NCBI RefSeq assembly: GCF_905147365.1
Contig: NC_056408.1
Location: 11,408,001 to 11,472,000 of the forward strand
Length of the DNA: 64,000 bases
Origin: Aricia agestis
Taxonomy: Eukaryota; Arthropoda; Insecta; Lepidoptera; Lycaenidae
Direction of reading: 5' to 3'
Part shown: in pieces, positions 55,480 through 64,000 of the stretch
Position numbering within the stretch: the stretch's first letter is position 1
Layout of the letters: every line of letters starts with the position of its first letter
Notes under the pieces: model-generated
What the model was told of the DNA's origin: nothing
The model's input: the letters and a program-made list of their open reading frames with translations, nothing else
Databases searched by the model: none
Position numbers and translations under genes: made by a program

Positions 55480-55970
55480 GAGGAGTCCACACCGCCCTTT
55501 TTTCCATACAAACGTTGTCCCCTGTTTCCTCCCTGGATAATGCTAGTAGAGTTATAATTTTTTTCCTGAATATCTACGACCACTAATACGATGTCCCTAT
55601 GTTTTCTTTTTTTTCATAATTTAATTATTAAATAAGATATGAACGTTCAAAAACCCAAAAAAATGGCCAGATTTTCCGCTGTGTTCAAACGTCCAGAAAA
55701 CAGATTTGGCTAGATTATACAAAAAAAAGCAAAACATAGGAACACAGCTCAAGCCTTTTTTTAATCTTTAATGAAAGAAGTACTTAAATCGGTTAAGTTT
55801 TGGAGAAGGAATCAGGGGACAACGAATCGTTGATTTTCTGGATTTTCTGCAGTTGTCTCTATCGCGTTCTGCGGTATAGGCTTGAGGTAAGGGAGACAGC
55901 TATAGATATTACACGTGCTTTTTTTTCATTTCTCTAGCCCCTGGTGTATCCTCTTAAAATAAAATAAAAA
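55480..55970 (-). repeat. Dispersed repeat, copy 2
   Basis: Reverse-complement relative of 17,400-17,955. Shared blocks include GGCTTGAGCTGTGTTCCTAT, CATTATCCAGGGAGGAAACA and TTTAAGAGGATACACCAGGG on the minus strand. Confidence 0.65.
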
Positions 55971-56410
55971 TTTAAGAGGGGCTCTCATATAAAACACAAT
56001 TTTGGCCTATTTTTGCTTTATAATTACGGTACGGAACCCTTCGTGCGCGAGTTCAACTCACACTTGGCCGATTATTGTAGCTAGCCAAAGGACAGGAAAT
56101 AAGTGTAGGTGAACATTTTTGTGGGCCACTTGAATTAAAACTAAAATGCAATGCATAATGCATTTACATAACATCCTGTTCCGGTGGTTATGTGTTGACC
56201 ATCGCTGGCGTTTACTTTAATGAATGAATAAACTTCGGTTATCTCACTAATAGGCCTAATTTAATTAAATACAAGTTTTAACTTCGCGTAATCACAGTGA
56301 AGTATTTTCAGTTATGTGTCTGCCCGCGGCTTCACCTGCATCAGTATTCCACGAGCATTATACTTTTTTAAGCGAGAATAGAAGCCCGTTTTCTTTTCTA
56401 TAGTCTACTC

Positions 56411-56756
56411 CAGGGGTTCCCAATCTTTTTCAGCCTGCGGCGCACTTACAAGTCAATATTTTGTCACGGCGCCCTTCTCTACCTAGCTACGAGTATTACA
56501 AAAAGATACATAAGTAAACACCTTTAATGATTATAGTTAGGTTAAGCAAGTTAATAAAACAAATATTTTGACAAATGACAATCATCTACCTGCTTTGTAT
56601 TATTCATAATATTATAATAATTTTATTTTATAATATTTGTGGTTATGGATAATGATGGAGGATCGACTCACGGCGGCGCGTGAGTCGATCCTCCATCATT
56701 TGCCTGCCTGCCTTTCCACGGTGGTGCGCCTGCGGCGCACAGTTTGGGAACACCTG
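56411..56756. mobile_element. hAT-like MITE
   Basis: The ends CAGGGGTTCCCAATCTTTTT and GTTTGGGAACACCTG, with GCGGCGCAC just inside each, are typical of insect hAT elements. Flanking octamers GTCTACTC and ATCTACAG match at only five of eight positions. Confidence 0.65.
56651..56700. repeat. Perfect 21-bp-stem hairpin inside the hAT-like MITE
   Basis: AATGATGGAGGATCGACTCAC at 56,651-56,671 is exactly complementary to 56,680-56,700, with the 8-nt loop GGCGGCGC. Confidence 0.85.
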
Positions 56757-57087
56757 ATCTACAGGGCCCCCGTAAGGACTAATGGCGCCTGTGTGTAAAA
56801 AATCGGCCAAGTGCGAGTTGAACTCGCGCACGAAGGGTTCCGTAAGGTTGTAGATTTTGATATTGGAAAATGTATTCATAATAAGTATATAATTATTTTT
56901 TTTTTCTTTTTTTTTTGAGCCCTTGGTTTTGGCGCCCCTAAAGGGTGGCACCCATGTGTATTGCACACATTGCACATATGGTAGCGCCTAGCGGGGGGCC
57001 TGCTGGTCTACTCTATATATTTTGTACCATTCATGATAATTTTCGAAGTATTTTCTACTTGAAATCATAAGGATTAGAGTATTCACC
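56757..57087. other. Dispersed repeat fragment, no gene
   Basis: CGGCCAAGTGCGAGTTGAAC and CGAAGGGTTCCGTA at about 56,805-56,845 belong to a common lepidopteran repeat, also seen near 29,450 and 56,045. No coding evidence. Confidence 0.5.
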
Positions 57088-57257
57088 TCCATACTAATAT
57101 TATAAATGCAAAAGACGTGTCTCTGTCTGTTACCTCTTCACGCCCAAACTGCTGTACCGATTTTGCTGAAATTTCGTACGGAGATATTTTGAGTCACGGA
57201 AAAGGACAAAAGACTATACGCTACTATTCATCCCGAAAAAATGTACGGTTCATCTAG
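57088..57257 (+). mobile_element. Non-autonomous Helitron
   Basis: It begins TCCATACTAATATTATAAA and ends CTAG at 57,254-57,257. Same subfamily as 12,126-12,337, internally shortened. Confidence 0.68.
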
Positions 57258-57423
57258 TAAATTACAATATTCTTAGCAAGGATAATATTTAATTACTCTT
57301 TAGCAAGGATAGTATTAAATTACTATTAAACTTTTAAACTGTATACTACTTGTTACTAACTACTATTAGTAACAAGTAGTAGGTATACAGTTTTGAAATC
57401 GGTATAGATAGTAAATATATACA

Positions 57424-57777
57424 TCCATACATATAAATAAAATTGGAGTGTCTGTTTGTAATATTGAAAGAACCGTTTTTTACTACATGCATATGAATCT
57501 ATATACGCTACATACACCAAAACAACATTTTTTACAATTTTTGTCTGTATGTCTCTGTCTGTCTGTTTGTTCCGGCTAATCTCTGAAACGGCTGGAGCTA
57601 TTTTGCCAGGTCTTTTTTGGGTAGATAGCTGATGTAGTAAGGTGTAACTTAGGCTATTTTTTAACCGACTTCCAAAAAGGAGGAGGTTATATTTTACTTT
57701 TTTCATATTTGTTAGCGGACTATCCATCTTTGTTATTATACTATGTTGATGCGGACGAAGTCGCGGGCAACAGCTAG
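57424..57777 (+). mobile_element. Non-autonomous Helitron, third subfamily
   Basis: It begins TCCATACATATAAATAAAAT and ends GCGGACGAAGTCGCGGGCAA, then CAGCTAG at 57,777. The GC hairpin lies just before CTAG. A CCGACTTCCAAAAAGGAGGA word lies inside. The 123-codon minus-strand frame over it is not coding. Confidence 0.68.
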
Positions 57778-58089
57778 TAATATTATATTATCAGTGTTCA
57801 CAATAATTATTCTGTAAAGCGCTACGTACTTGCTACGTCACAGACCGCGTTGATGTCTTTTGTATGCCGCATCATACGGGCTACGCCGCGCCGCGCCGCG
57901 CCTACGGGCTTCCAAAAACTGATAGTAATTTATCAAATTAATGAAATATTTTGATAAATTTGAATTCATGAATTTATACGTGGGAGGGCCATGCTTCCGC
58001 AAGAATGGGCCGGCTCGACCGGAGAAATACCACGCTCTCACAGAAAACCGGCGTGAAACAGCGCTTGCGCTGTTTCACGCCGAGTGAAT

Positions 58090-58290
58090 GAGTTTACCGG
58101 AGGCCCAATTCCCTTCCCTTCCCATCCCTACCCTCCCCTATTACCCTATTCCCCTATTCCCTCTTAAAAGGCCGGCAACGCACCTGCAGCTCTTCTGATG
58201 CTCCGAGTGTCCATGGGCGACGGAAGTTGCTTTCCATCAGGTGACCCGTTTGCTCGTTTGCCCCCTTCTTTCATAAAAAAAATATTGAGT
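58090..58290 (-). repeat. LINE/SINE 3'-end fragment
   Basis: On the minus strand it reads GGGGGCAAACGAGCAAACGG, GTCACCTGATGG and so on, to a poly-purine GGGAAGGG tract. This is a dispersed 3' end I have seen often in moth and butterfly DNA. An A/T-rich run follows at 58,270. Ends not resolved. Confidence 0.5.
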
Positions 58291-58667
58291 AGAAAGCATT
58301 GATGATAACAATATTTAATTGTGAATTCACCTGTTTCTTATCTTACTTACTTTTCATAAAATATATATACTTCGGTATACCTACTCGGGTACATTACGAG
58401 TACATCCAAGTTCAAATAGGATGTTGAAAAATCTGAAAATCTTCACAGCTTTAACGTTACGAATGCTCCCGGTGAGTGCACCTTTACACTTTCGTCGTCA
58501 AGCCCATGGACCATGCGACACTTTCTTTTGTTTGAAAACTGTCAATCGGTAACAAAAACAAGAGTTAAACTGTATCAAATTCTTCGTGAAAGTCCAAATT
58601 CATTCAATTTTTTCATGTGACTATGGCGAAACTAATTCTAGAAGTCTATGTACACTTAGTATGTATT

Positions 58668-58966
58668 ATAAAGTTAATATACGAAGCGGAATAGAGAAAC
58701 AAAGGCCTGAGCAAGAGAGATGTCACTATCAGTAACACTGCGTGGTAAAAAGAGACGTGTGATACATGACAGCAGCACTCTTTATTTGACGTCCAGTCGG
58801 CACCTGCCGTACCTACGTTGACAATATAATCTCATAGAAATCATGTGCAATCATGCTTGTGTAAGTCTATACGCACACATATTTTTACACACAGATGAAA
58901 CCAATTTCGGTTTCGTTTGACAGCTCGAGATTGTTGCTCTATTCCGCTAGGTATATTAACTTTATG
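58668..58966. mobile_element. MITE with 'AGTTAATATAC...CGGAATAGAG' ends
   Basis: TAAAGTTAATATACGAAGCGG at the left is imperfectly mirrored by CCGCTAGGTATATTAACTTTA at the right, giving about 299 bp. No coding capacity. Confidence 0.65.
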
Positions 58967-59179
58967 GTATGTATGCATTTGCACTCATTGCGGCAAAACA
59001 ATCTGTCTAACAAGATGTCAATAGCTATAATTAGTAGGTAGTACTTACTAGGTACCAATTATGTCGCGTGTGAGATGGGAATTTTTTTATCTGTGAAAAT
59101 ACAAAAGGGATAGATAGAGTAGAGATGTTTTTTTACAAACATAATTTAATGCATAAAAACATATTAAAAGACAGAAGTT

Positions 59180-59398
59180 ATGCAGCTTACTTATTTTATA
59201 GAAAATACAATTAATGCAATAACTAAAGTAATCATCAACCCTAAAGAAAAAACCCTCACTAAAGACAAAACAAATGAACAGAACCGGGTCAAGTTAGTGC
59301 CTATTCGTCGCCTGTATCTAGATCACTTTGATGACCTTTGCAGTGACCTTGACGAAGTGGGTCACGATTCCGCGGGTCACGATCTAGGTCTGTAAATC
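59180..59398 (+). CDS. Small open frame, unrecognised
   Basis: Starts with ATG and runs 71 codons to TAA. The N-terminal half is Lys/Thr/Asn-rich; the C-terminal half is acidic (DHFDDLCSDLDEVGHDS), partly from a GGGTCACGAT direct repeat. There is no signal peptide, no domain I know, and no flanking splice evidence. It may be chance. Confidence 0.15.
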
Positions 59399-59636
59399 AG
59401 TTCATTGATTCTGCCCTTGACTATGTATCGATAACAAGGATTATTTTCAAAGATTCGTTTTTTTCTTAAATCACAAGAAATATATGGGATTTGACTTAAC
59501 GCATAATATTTTACTGTCGTGGCGCTAGTTACATGACATTTAAGGATTCGCTATGTCAAATCCCTTACAATGACCCACATAAATATTATAGTGTATGTAG
59601 CTTAATATAAAATATTATTATTTTTTAACAAAAAAT

Positions 59637-59929
59637 TAAAACCGACTTCCAAGGTAAAAACAAAAGTAATATTCTTAAACATAATCTAAAAAGAATCAAA
59701 TAATTCTTATTCCTTATTATAGTGCCGTCTTCAGACTTCGCCTAAACCTCAACTATAATATCTGTACTCAATCTACATGTTTTTGAAGTCGCTACCAGCC
59801 CGGAAAAGTTCTGAGATCCTTGACATAGAACTTACGCTAAGGTAAGCTGTTACCGACTTCAAAAGCATGAAGATTGAGTACAGAAATAGTTGAGGTTTAG
59901 GCGAAGTCTGAAGACGGCACTATAATAAG
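59637..59929. repeat. Palindromic MITE, 'ACCGACTTC' family, interrupted by an LTR element
   Basis: The left arm starts AAAACCGACTTCCAAGG, and the right arm runs CCGACTTCAAAAGCATGAAG to CACTATAATAAG, where the LTR begins. The remainder of the arm would lie beyond the other LTR, outside the window. Confidence 0.7.
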
Positions 59930-60298
59930 TGTTAACAACGGGTACTAAATAAACGTGAACACCGTCTAACAGGTATTTATTTTAAATCATTAAATGTCAT
60001 AAATCTTCAATAAATACTTTAATAATTAACGTCCTAAATTAAGGACTAATTAAACGATATGATACTAATTAATCACAAGGGAAACGCGAACACTATTATA
60101 ACTTTTAACGTCAATCTTGCAGTGATCTTGCAAAAAAGCCCTTAAACCGCCAAGCACGTCCGTTTTATTCAGTCCAGTGGCGCCCCCACTCGACATGGCG
60201 CCCCACCAGACAGCAAAAACGCGCCAATCAGCGGTCGCCGGATGTCGACTTCTAGGTGTTGCCAACACGGCCATTCTGCACGGTGTCAGCCCCTGACA
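59930..60298 (-). repeat. Ty3/Gypsy 3' LTR
   Basis: On the minus strand it runs TGTCAGGGGCTGACACCGTG to CCCGTTGTTAACA, giving the TG...CA-type ends expected of LTRs, 369 bp. A short purine tract, GAGGGG (60,304-60,299), directly precedes it, as a polypurine tract should. The candidate target duplication is ATAAG (59,925-59,929). The matching 5' LTR lies outside the window, so the boundary is inferred. Confidence 0.7.
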
Positions 60299-60752
60299 CC
60301 CCTCATGCTGATAATATGATCCTGAAACATATTACAGAATGTTAAAACTATACTAATAAGCTTCATCAAAAGTTTATACCTTAAATAGCAAATATTTGTT
60401 TTGCGTAACAACCTTAACACACTATATCGATCACCAGACCCTCGCACCCAAAGAGCACACGCTTCACTTGAGAGACCGAGTTGATCTGATCACATCGATA
60501 GAGCTACCACAATGCTACTTAGAGTTTCATACACTTAAAGAGCGTAACCGCTTCACTTAAGTACAACAACTCCAATAACACATCAGTCTAAATACGCAAA
60601 ACAAACTATTTTAACCAAAATAATTATTAATCAGCAATCTGCATCATGAAATCAAAATGTTTTACAGCACTTATTAAATACTTTAATTATTTTTTTTTTA
60701 AGAGCCGTTTAATTAATACATACTTGCCAACACGGTGTACTTACTATACTGT
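60299..60752 (-). other. Gypsy element, non-coding stretch between pol and the 3' LTR
   Basis: About 450 bp after the pol stop codon, AT-rich, with no env-like frame. This suggests an element without an envelope gene. Confidence 0.55.
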
Positions 60753-63700
60753 TTATTCCATAGCCCAATCATCGATTCTAATCCAGGGCTTCATATTCTC
60801 GGCAGCTGCCGTGCCCGTATAGTTCTTGTCACTACGCTCTGAACCTCTCAAATCCGTCACCTCGTATCGGTCATTGCCTAGCACGCTTTTAATTCTAAAT
60901 GGACCTTTAAATACTGGCATTAACTTTGTACTTTGACCCTCATTACTCTTGCTCTGAATTTTTATGAGTACTAAATCATCTACTTCATACTTCTTTGCCC
61001 TTATTCGTGAACTATCAAAATTCTTTTTCTGATTAATTGCATTGCTTTTTAAATTTCGATCCACTTTCTTACGCAAATCAGTCACATCCGTTATATCCCC
61101 GTTATCAAGTTCTAGACCTATAATGTTGTCACCGTCAGTACGCAAGCGATACCCGAAGAAAACTTCGCTTGGAACTGCATTAATAGTTTTGTGTATCGTA
61201 GTATTCAAACCTTGTTGCAATATTGTAACGTACTGATCCCAACAATCGTCATCACTATTAGCTCCTAAAGTTCGCATGGCATCTAGGATGGTTTTATTAA
61301 ATCTTTCAACCTGCCCATTTGAACGAGGCATTCCTGTAGCAACTTTATGTAGTCTAATATTCTTATTTGTACAATAATCAATAAAGTCTTTGGATGTAAA
61401 AGCCGTACCAGCATCGCTTATAATACGTCGTGGATTTCCAAAATGTTTGTATATTTTATCTAATTCCATTATTACATTAGCTGCGCTAGTCGTTTCTACA
61501 GCGGATATAAAAACAAATTTAGTAAAAGAATCTACCATGACTAAAAGATACTTATTTCCGGACTTTGATTTTACAAATGGACCCAAATGATCGAGGTGAA
61601 GTGTGTGAAAAGGCTGAGCATGCTTAGGCAAAGAGTAAAGCTCGCCTTCTTTAGGACCACCTTTCATTTTATAATAAGCACAATTTATGCAATTTTTAAT
61701 GTATTTTTTAACCGTATGACGTACTCTAGGAAACCAATATAAACTTTCAATACGCTCTACCGTTTTATCTAATGCGAAATGTCCTAAATCGTCGTGGTTA
61801 CTTTTAATTATTTGCCAGATACATTTTTTTGGAACAACCCAGCGACGACCGCGAGTTGTTCTTCTGTAAACTTTATTACCTAACATTTCGTATTTATCAA
61901 AAATATCCTTATTATCATCGGCTTGTCCTGACTCTAATATTCCTTTGATTTTAACTAATTCTGGATCTTGTAACTGAACGGATAACAACCAATCACCTTC
62001 AGTGATCGACATAATTACTTCCGATTCGTACTTTTCCCCGGTTGGCACGGGATTTCTGCTTAATGCGTCAACGTGCTGCATACGCGAGCCCTCTCTGTGG
62101 ATTATATCAAAAGCAAATTCCTGTGTCAATAAAACCCATCGTGCAATTCGGGGTATTATTTCTTTTTTTGTCAAGGCATACTTAACCGCATTACAATCAG
62201 TAATAATTTTGAACGGAGAATCTAATAGGTAAAGTCTAAATTTTTGTAATGAAGCGATAATTGCAAGTAACTCGAGTTCAAATGAATGATAACGTTTTTC
62301 ATCCTCTGTCGTTTGCCTGCTATAATAATGGATAGGTTTTTCACCCTCGTCAGTAACCTGCATAAGAATGCCAGCTAAACCTTCTCGACTGGCATCGGTA
62401 TACAGAACTTTTTCTTTTGATGGATCAAACATAGATAATACATTACCAGAAAGTAATTTCTCTTTTAAAATCAAGAATGCAGTATTTTGATTGTTTTCCC
62501 ACACCCAAGCAGAATCTTTTTTTAGTAATTTAGTTAAAGGTGCCGATATCATTGCACAATTCTTTATAAATTTTCGAAAATAATTTATCAACCCCAAAAA
62601 TTGACGAAGCTGATGAACGTTCTTGGGTGTCGGAAAACTTTTCACAGCTTCTAATTTAGCATCATTCGGCATTACTACGTTTGGTTTTATTTTATAGCCA
62701 AGAAATTCAATTTCAGATTTGAAAAAGTGACATTTTTTTAAATTTAAAGTTAATCCATTTTTTTGAAAAATTTCTAACACTGATTCTAATAATTTTAAAT
62801 TTTCTTCAATTGTTTTAGTGACCAAATAAACATCATCTAAATATACTATCACATTTCCAAATCTCAAATTCCCTAATACTTTGTTCATCATTTCCTGAAA
62901 GCATGACGGACCATTAACCAACCCGAATGGTAACCTCAAAAATTCATAGTGACCGTCTTCCGTAACAAAAGCCGTTTTTGATACTGAAGATTCACTCATT
63001 CGTATCTGGTAATACCCACTTTTTAAATCGAGACTAGTAAAACATTCGTTTCCTTGTAACCTATCAACTAAATCTTCAATTCGTGGCATCGGGTATTTAT
63101 TTTTTACCGTAATTTTATTCAAGGCACGATAATCAATACAAAGTCTCTTTTCGCCATTTTTCTTGCCTACTAAAAGAGCCGGACTGGCGTACGGAGAATC
63201 ACTATGCCGCACAATATCATTAACTAATAACTCATCAACCATTTCACGGATAATTTTTCTATCATTTAACGATGATCTAAAAGGCCTACAGTAAATTGGA
63301 CGGGAATCTGTCAAATTTATCACCATTTCATGATTATTAACTTTTCCTAATTCTTTGACACACCTAGCTACACAATCACTATACTTTTGGAACAACGTCA
63401 CTAATTCATTGTAGTTAGAATCGGTATCAAAAACAAATTCTTCCCCAATGCTATTACAAAATTCATTCGAACCCTCCGCGTAACTAAATTGCAAAACTTT
63501 ACCTATTCTAACATACATTAAATTAGATCGTTCCGTAACATTTCGCCCAATCAAAATATCGCATCCGTCTAAGCCGTCCATTACATAAAAATCTACGTCC
63601 TTTATGTCCACAGAATCAAGTCTTAAATTCACTTTTAACACAGTATTTACAGTTTGTGCCGAATGCTTTTTAAATCCACGTAACTTAATCGGAACAGGTA

Positions 63701-64000
63701 ATACAGACGGTCGTAAATTATATTTCGTTACTAACGACTGTGAAATAATCGAACAGCTACTACCCATATCAATGAACGCGTCGTGAACTAGCGTATTATT
63801 CAAAACCACACTCTTAACAAATTTATCCCGTGAATTCGACGACGATACTAACTTAACTTCCGGCTTATCACATTTTTGTTCACTTTTAACATTTTTCTTT
63901 CGGTTACATGTAGAATCAACGTGCCCTCTAATTCCGCAAAACTCACATTTAATATCACATTGCATACGTTTATGATTGCCACCGCATAGATAACACTTTA
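60753..64000 (-). CDS. Ty3/Gypsy pol (gag zinc knuckle, protease, RT, RNase H, integrase), 5' end outside the window
   Basis: The minus-strand frame stays open to the window edge; the first Met inside is at 63,965 but is not the true start. Upstream of it lies a CX2CX3HX4C zinc knuckle (CYLCGGNHK), and just after it a second Cys/His cluster (CEFCGIRGH). Counting from that Met: aspartic protease with FIDMGSS (D66), RT with SLDLKSGYY (D313) and YLDD (D377/D378), RNase H (D524, E564, D590), an integrase HHCC region (H724/H729, C759/C762), DDE residues D792, D851 and E887 with the canonical 35-residue gap, and a GPF module near the end. The stop is TAA at 60,753-60,755. The protease triad reads DMG rather than DTG or DSG. 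No other break is visible. It would copy itself through an RNA intermediate inside Gag particles. Confidence 0.93.
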   Translation of the reverse strand, partial: KCYLCGGNHKRMQCDIKCEFCGIRGHVDSTCNRKKNVKSEQKCDKPEVKLVSSSNSRDKFVKSVVLNNTLVHDAFIDMGSSCSIISQSLVTKYNLRPSVLPVPIKLRGFKKHSAQTVNTVLKVNLRLDSVDIKDVDFYVMDGLDGCDILIGRNVTERSNLMYVRIGKVLQFSYAEGSNEFCNSIGEEFVFDTDSNYNELVTLFQKYSDCVARCVKELGKVNNHEMVINLTDSRPIYCRPFRSSLNDRKIIREMVDELLVNDIVRHSDSPYASPALLVGKKNGEKRLCIDYRALNKITVKNKYPMPRIEDLVDRLQGNECFTSLDLKSGYYQIRMSESSVSKTAFVTEDGHYEFLRLPFGLVNGPSCFQEMMNKVLGNLRFGNVIVYLDDVYLVTKTIEENLKLLESVLEIFQKNGLTLNLKKCHFFKSEIEFLGYKIKPNVVMPNDAKLEAVKSFPTPKNVHQLRQFLGLINYFRKFIKNCAMISAPLTKLLKKDSAWVWENNQNTAFLILKEKLLSGNVLSMFDPSKEKVLYTDASREGLAGILMQVTDEGEKPIHYYSRQTTEDEKRYHSFELELLAIIASLQKFRLYLLDSPFKIITDCNAVKYALTKKEIIPRIARWVLLTQEFAFDIIHREGSRMQHVDALSRNPVPTGEKYESEVIMSITEGDWLLSVQLQDPELVKIKGILESGQADDNKDIFDKYEMLGNKVYRRTTRGRRWVVPKKCIWQIIKSNHDDLGHFALDKTVERIESLYWFPRVRHTVKKYIKNCINCAYYKMKGGPKEGELYSLPKHAQPFHTLHLDHLGPFVKSKSGNKYLLVMVDSFTKFVFISAVETTSAANVIMELDKIYKHFGNPRRIISDAGTAFTSKDFIDYCTNKNIRLHKVATGMPRSNGQVERFNKTILDAMRTLGANSDDDCWDQYVTILQQGLNTTIHKTINAVPSEVFFGYRLRTDGDNIIGLELDNGDITDVTDLRKKVDRNLKSNAINQKKNFDSSRIRAKKYEVDDLVLIKIQSKSNEGQSTKLMPVFKGPFRIKSVLGNDRYEVTDLRGSERSDKNYTGTAAAENMKPWIRIDDWAME

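Noticed and set aside
59251..59264. AACCCTCACTAAAG, the core of the phage T3 promoter
   Set aside because: Only 14 bases match, without the rest of the promoter, and it lies in ordinary AT-rich insect DNA. Most likely coincidence rather than vector contamination.

Overview
The window looks like nuclear DNA from an insect, most probably a moth or butterfly (Lepidoptera). It is AT-rich and intron-bearing. Two hnRNP A1-type genes and a homeobox gene of the rough type have insect-like sequence, and the spacers are packed with repeat families I associate with Lepidoptera: Helitrons with CTAG 3' ends, tRNA-derived SINEs, many palindromic MITEs, an RTE-like LINE, a Transib element and a Ty3/Gypsy element. 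There is no sign of bacterial organisation, CRISPR or a functional tRNA or rRNA gene. Species cannot be fixed from the sequence alone.

Layout. 1-15.4 kb holds no gene I can support. It is a mosaic of fold-back elements, including a 90-bp-arm perfect palindrome at 7,421-7,617, two SINEs, several Helitrons and a Harbinger-like MITE with its target duplication. 15.4-18.7 kb carries the last three coding exons of a rough-like homeobox gene on the plus strand; its 5' exons were not found. 21.7-24.8 kb carries a complete six-exon hnRNP A1-type gene on the minus strand, convergent with rough; their possible poly(A) signals lie within 35 bp. 25.4-28.6 kb is a Transib (RAG1-like) transposase fragment flanked by two apparently identical 366-bp direct repeats. 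28.7-30.65 kb is a nest of elements inside one another. 31.1-33.06 kb is a second, complete five-exon hnRNP A1-type gene on the plus strand, head-to-head with the first and sharing its RRM exon structure.

From 33 to 48 kb the DNA is mostly transposon-derived, with one candidate first exon of a secreted or membrane protein at 42,931-43,026. 48.55-51.80 kb is an apparently full-length RTE-like retrotransposon bounded by a perfect 12-bp target duplication; its long ORF is open, but the first catalytic Asp of the reverse transcriptase is Asn. 52-59.9 kb is again repeats only. 59.93-64.0 kb is the 3' LTR and most of the pol region of a minus-strand Ty3/Gypsy element that runs off the window.

The three host genes are an eye/neural patterning transcription factor and two RNA-binding splicing regulators. 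Nothing shows that they act in one pathway. The most unusual structures are the Transib insertion with its long direct duplication, the perfect nested palindrome, the 100-bp hairpin insertion revealed by comparing two Helitron copies, and the RTE element with a likely dead polymerase. All coordinates, identities and splice joins were read by eye.
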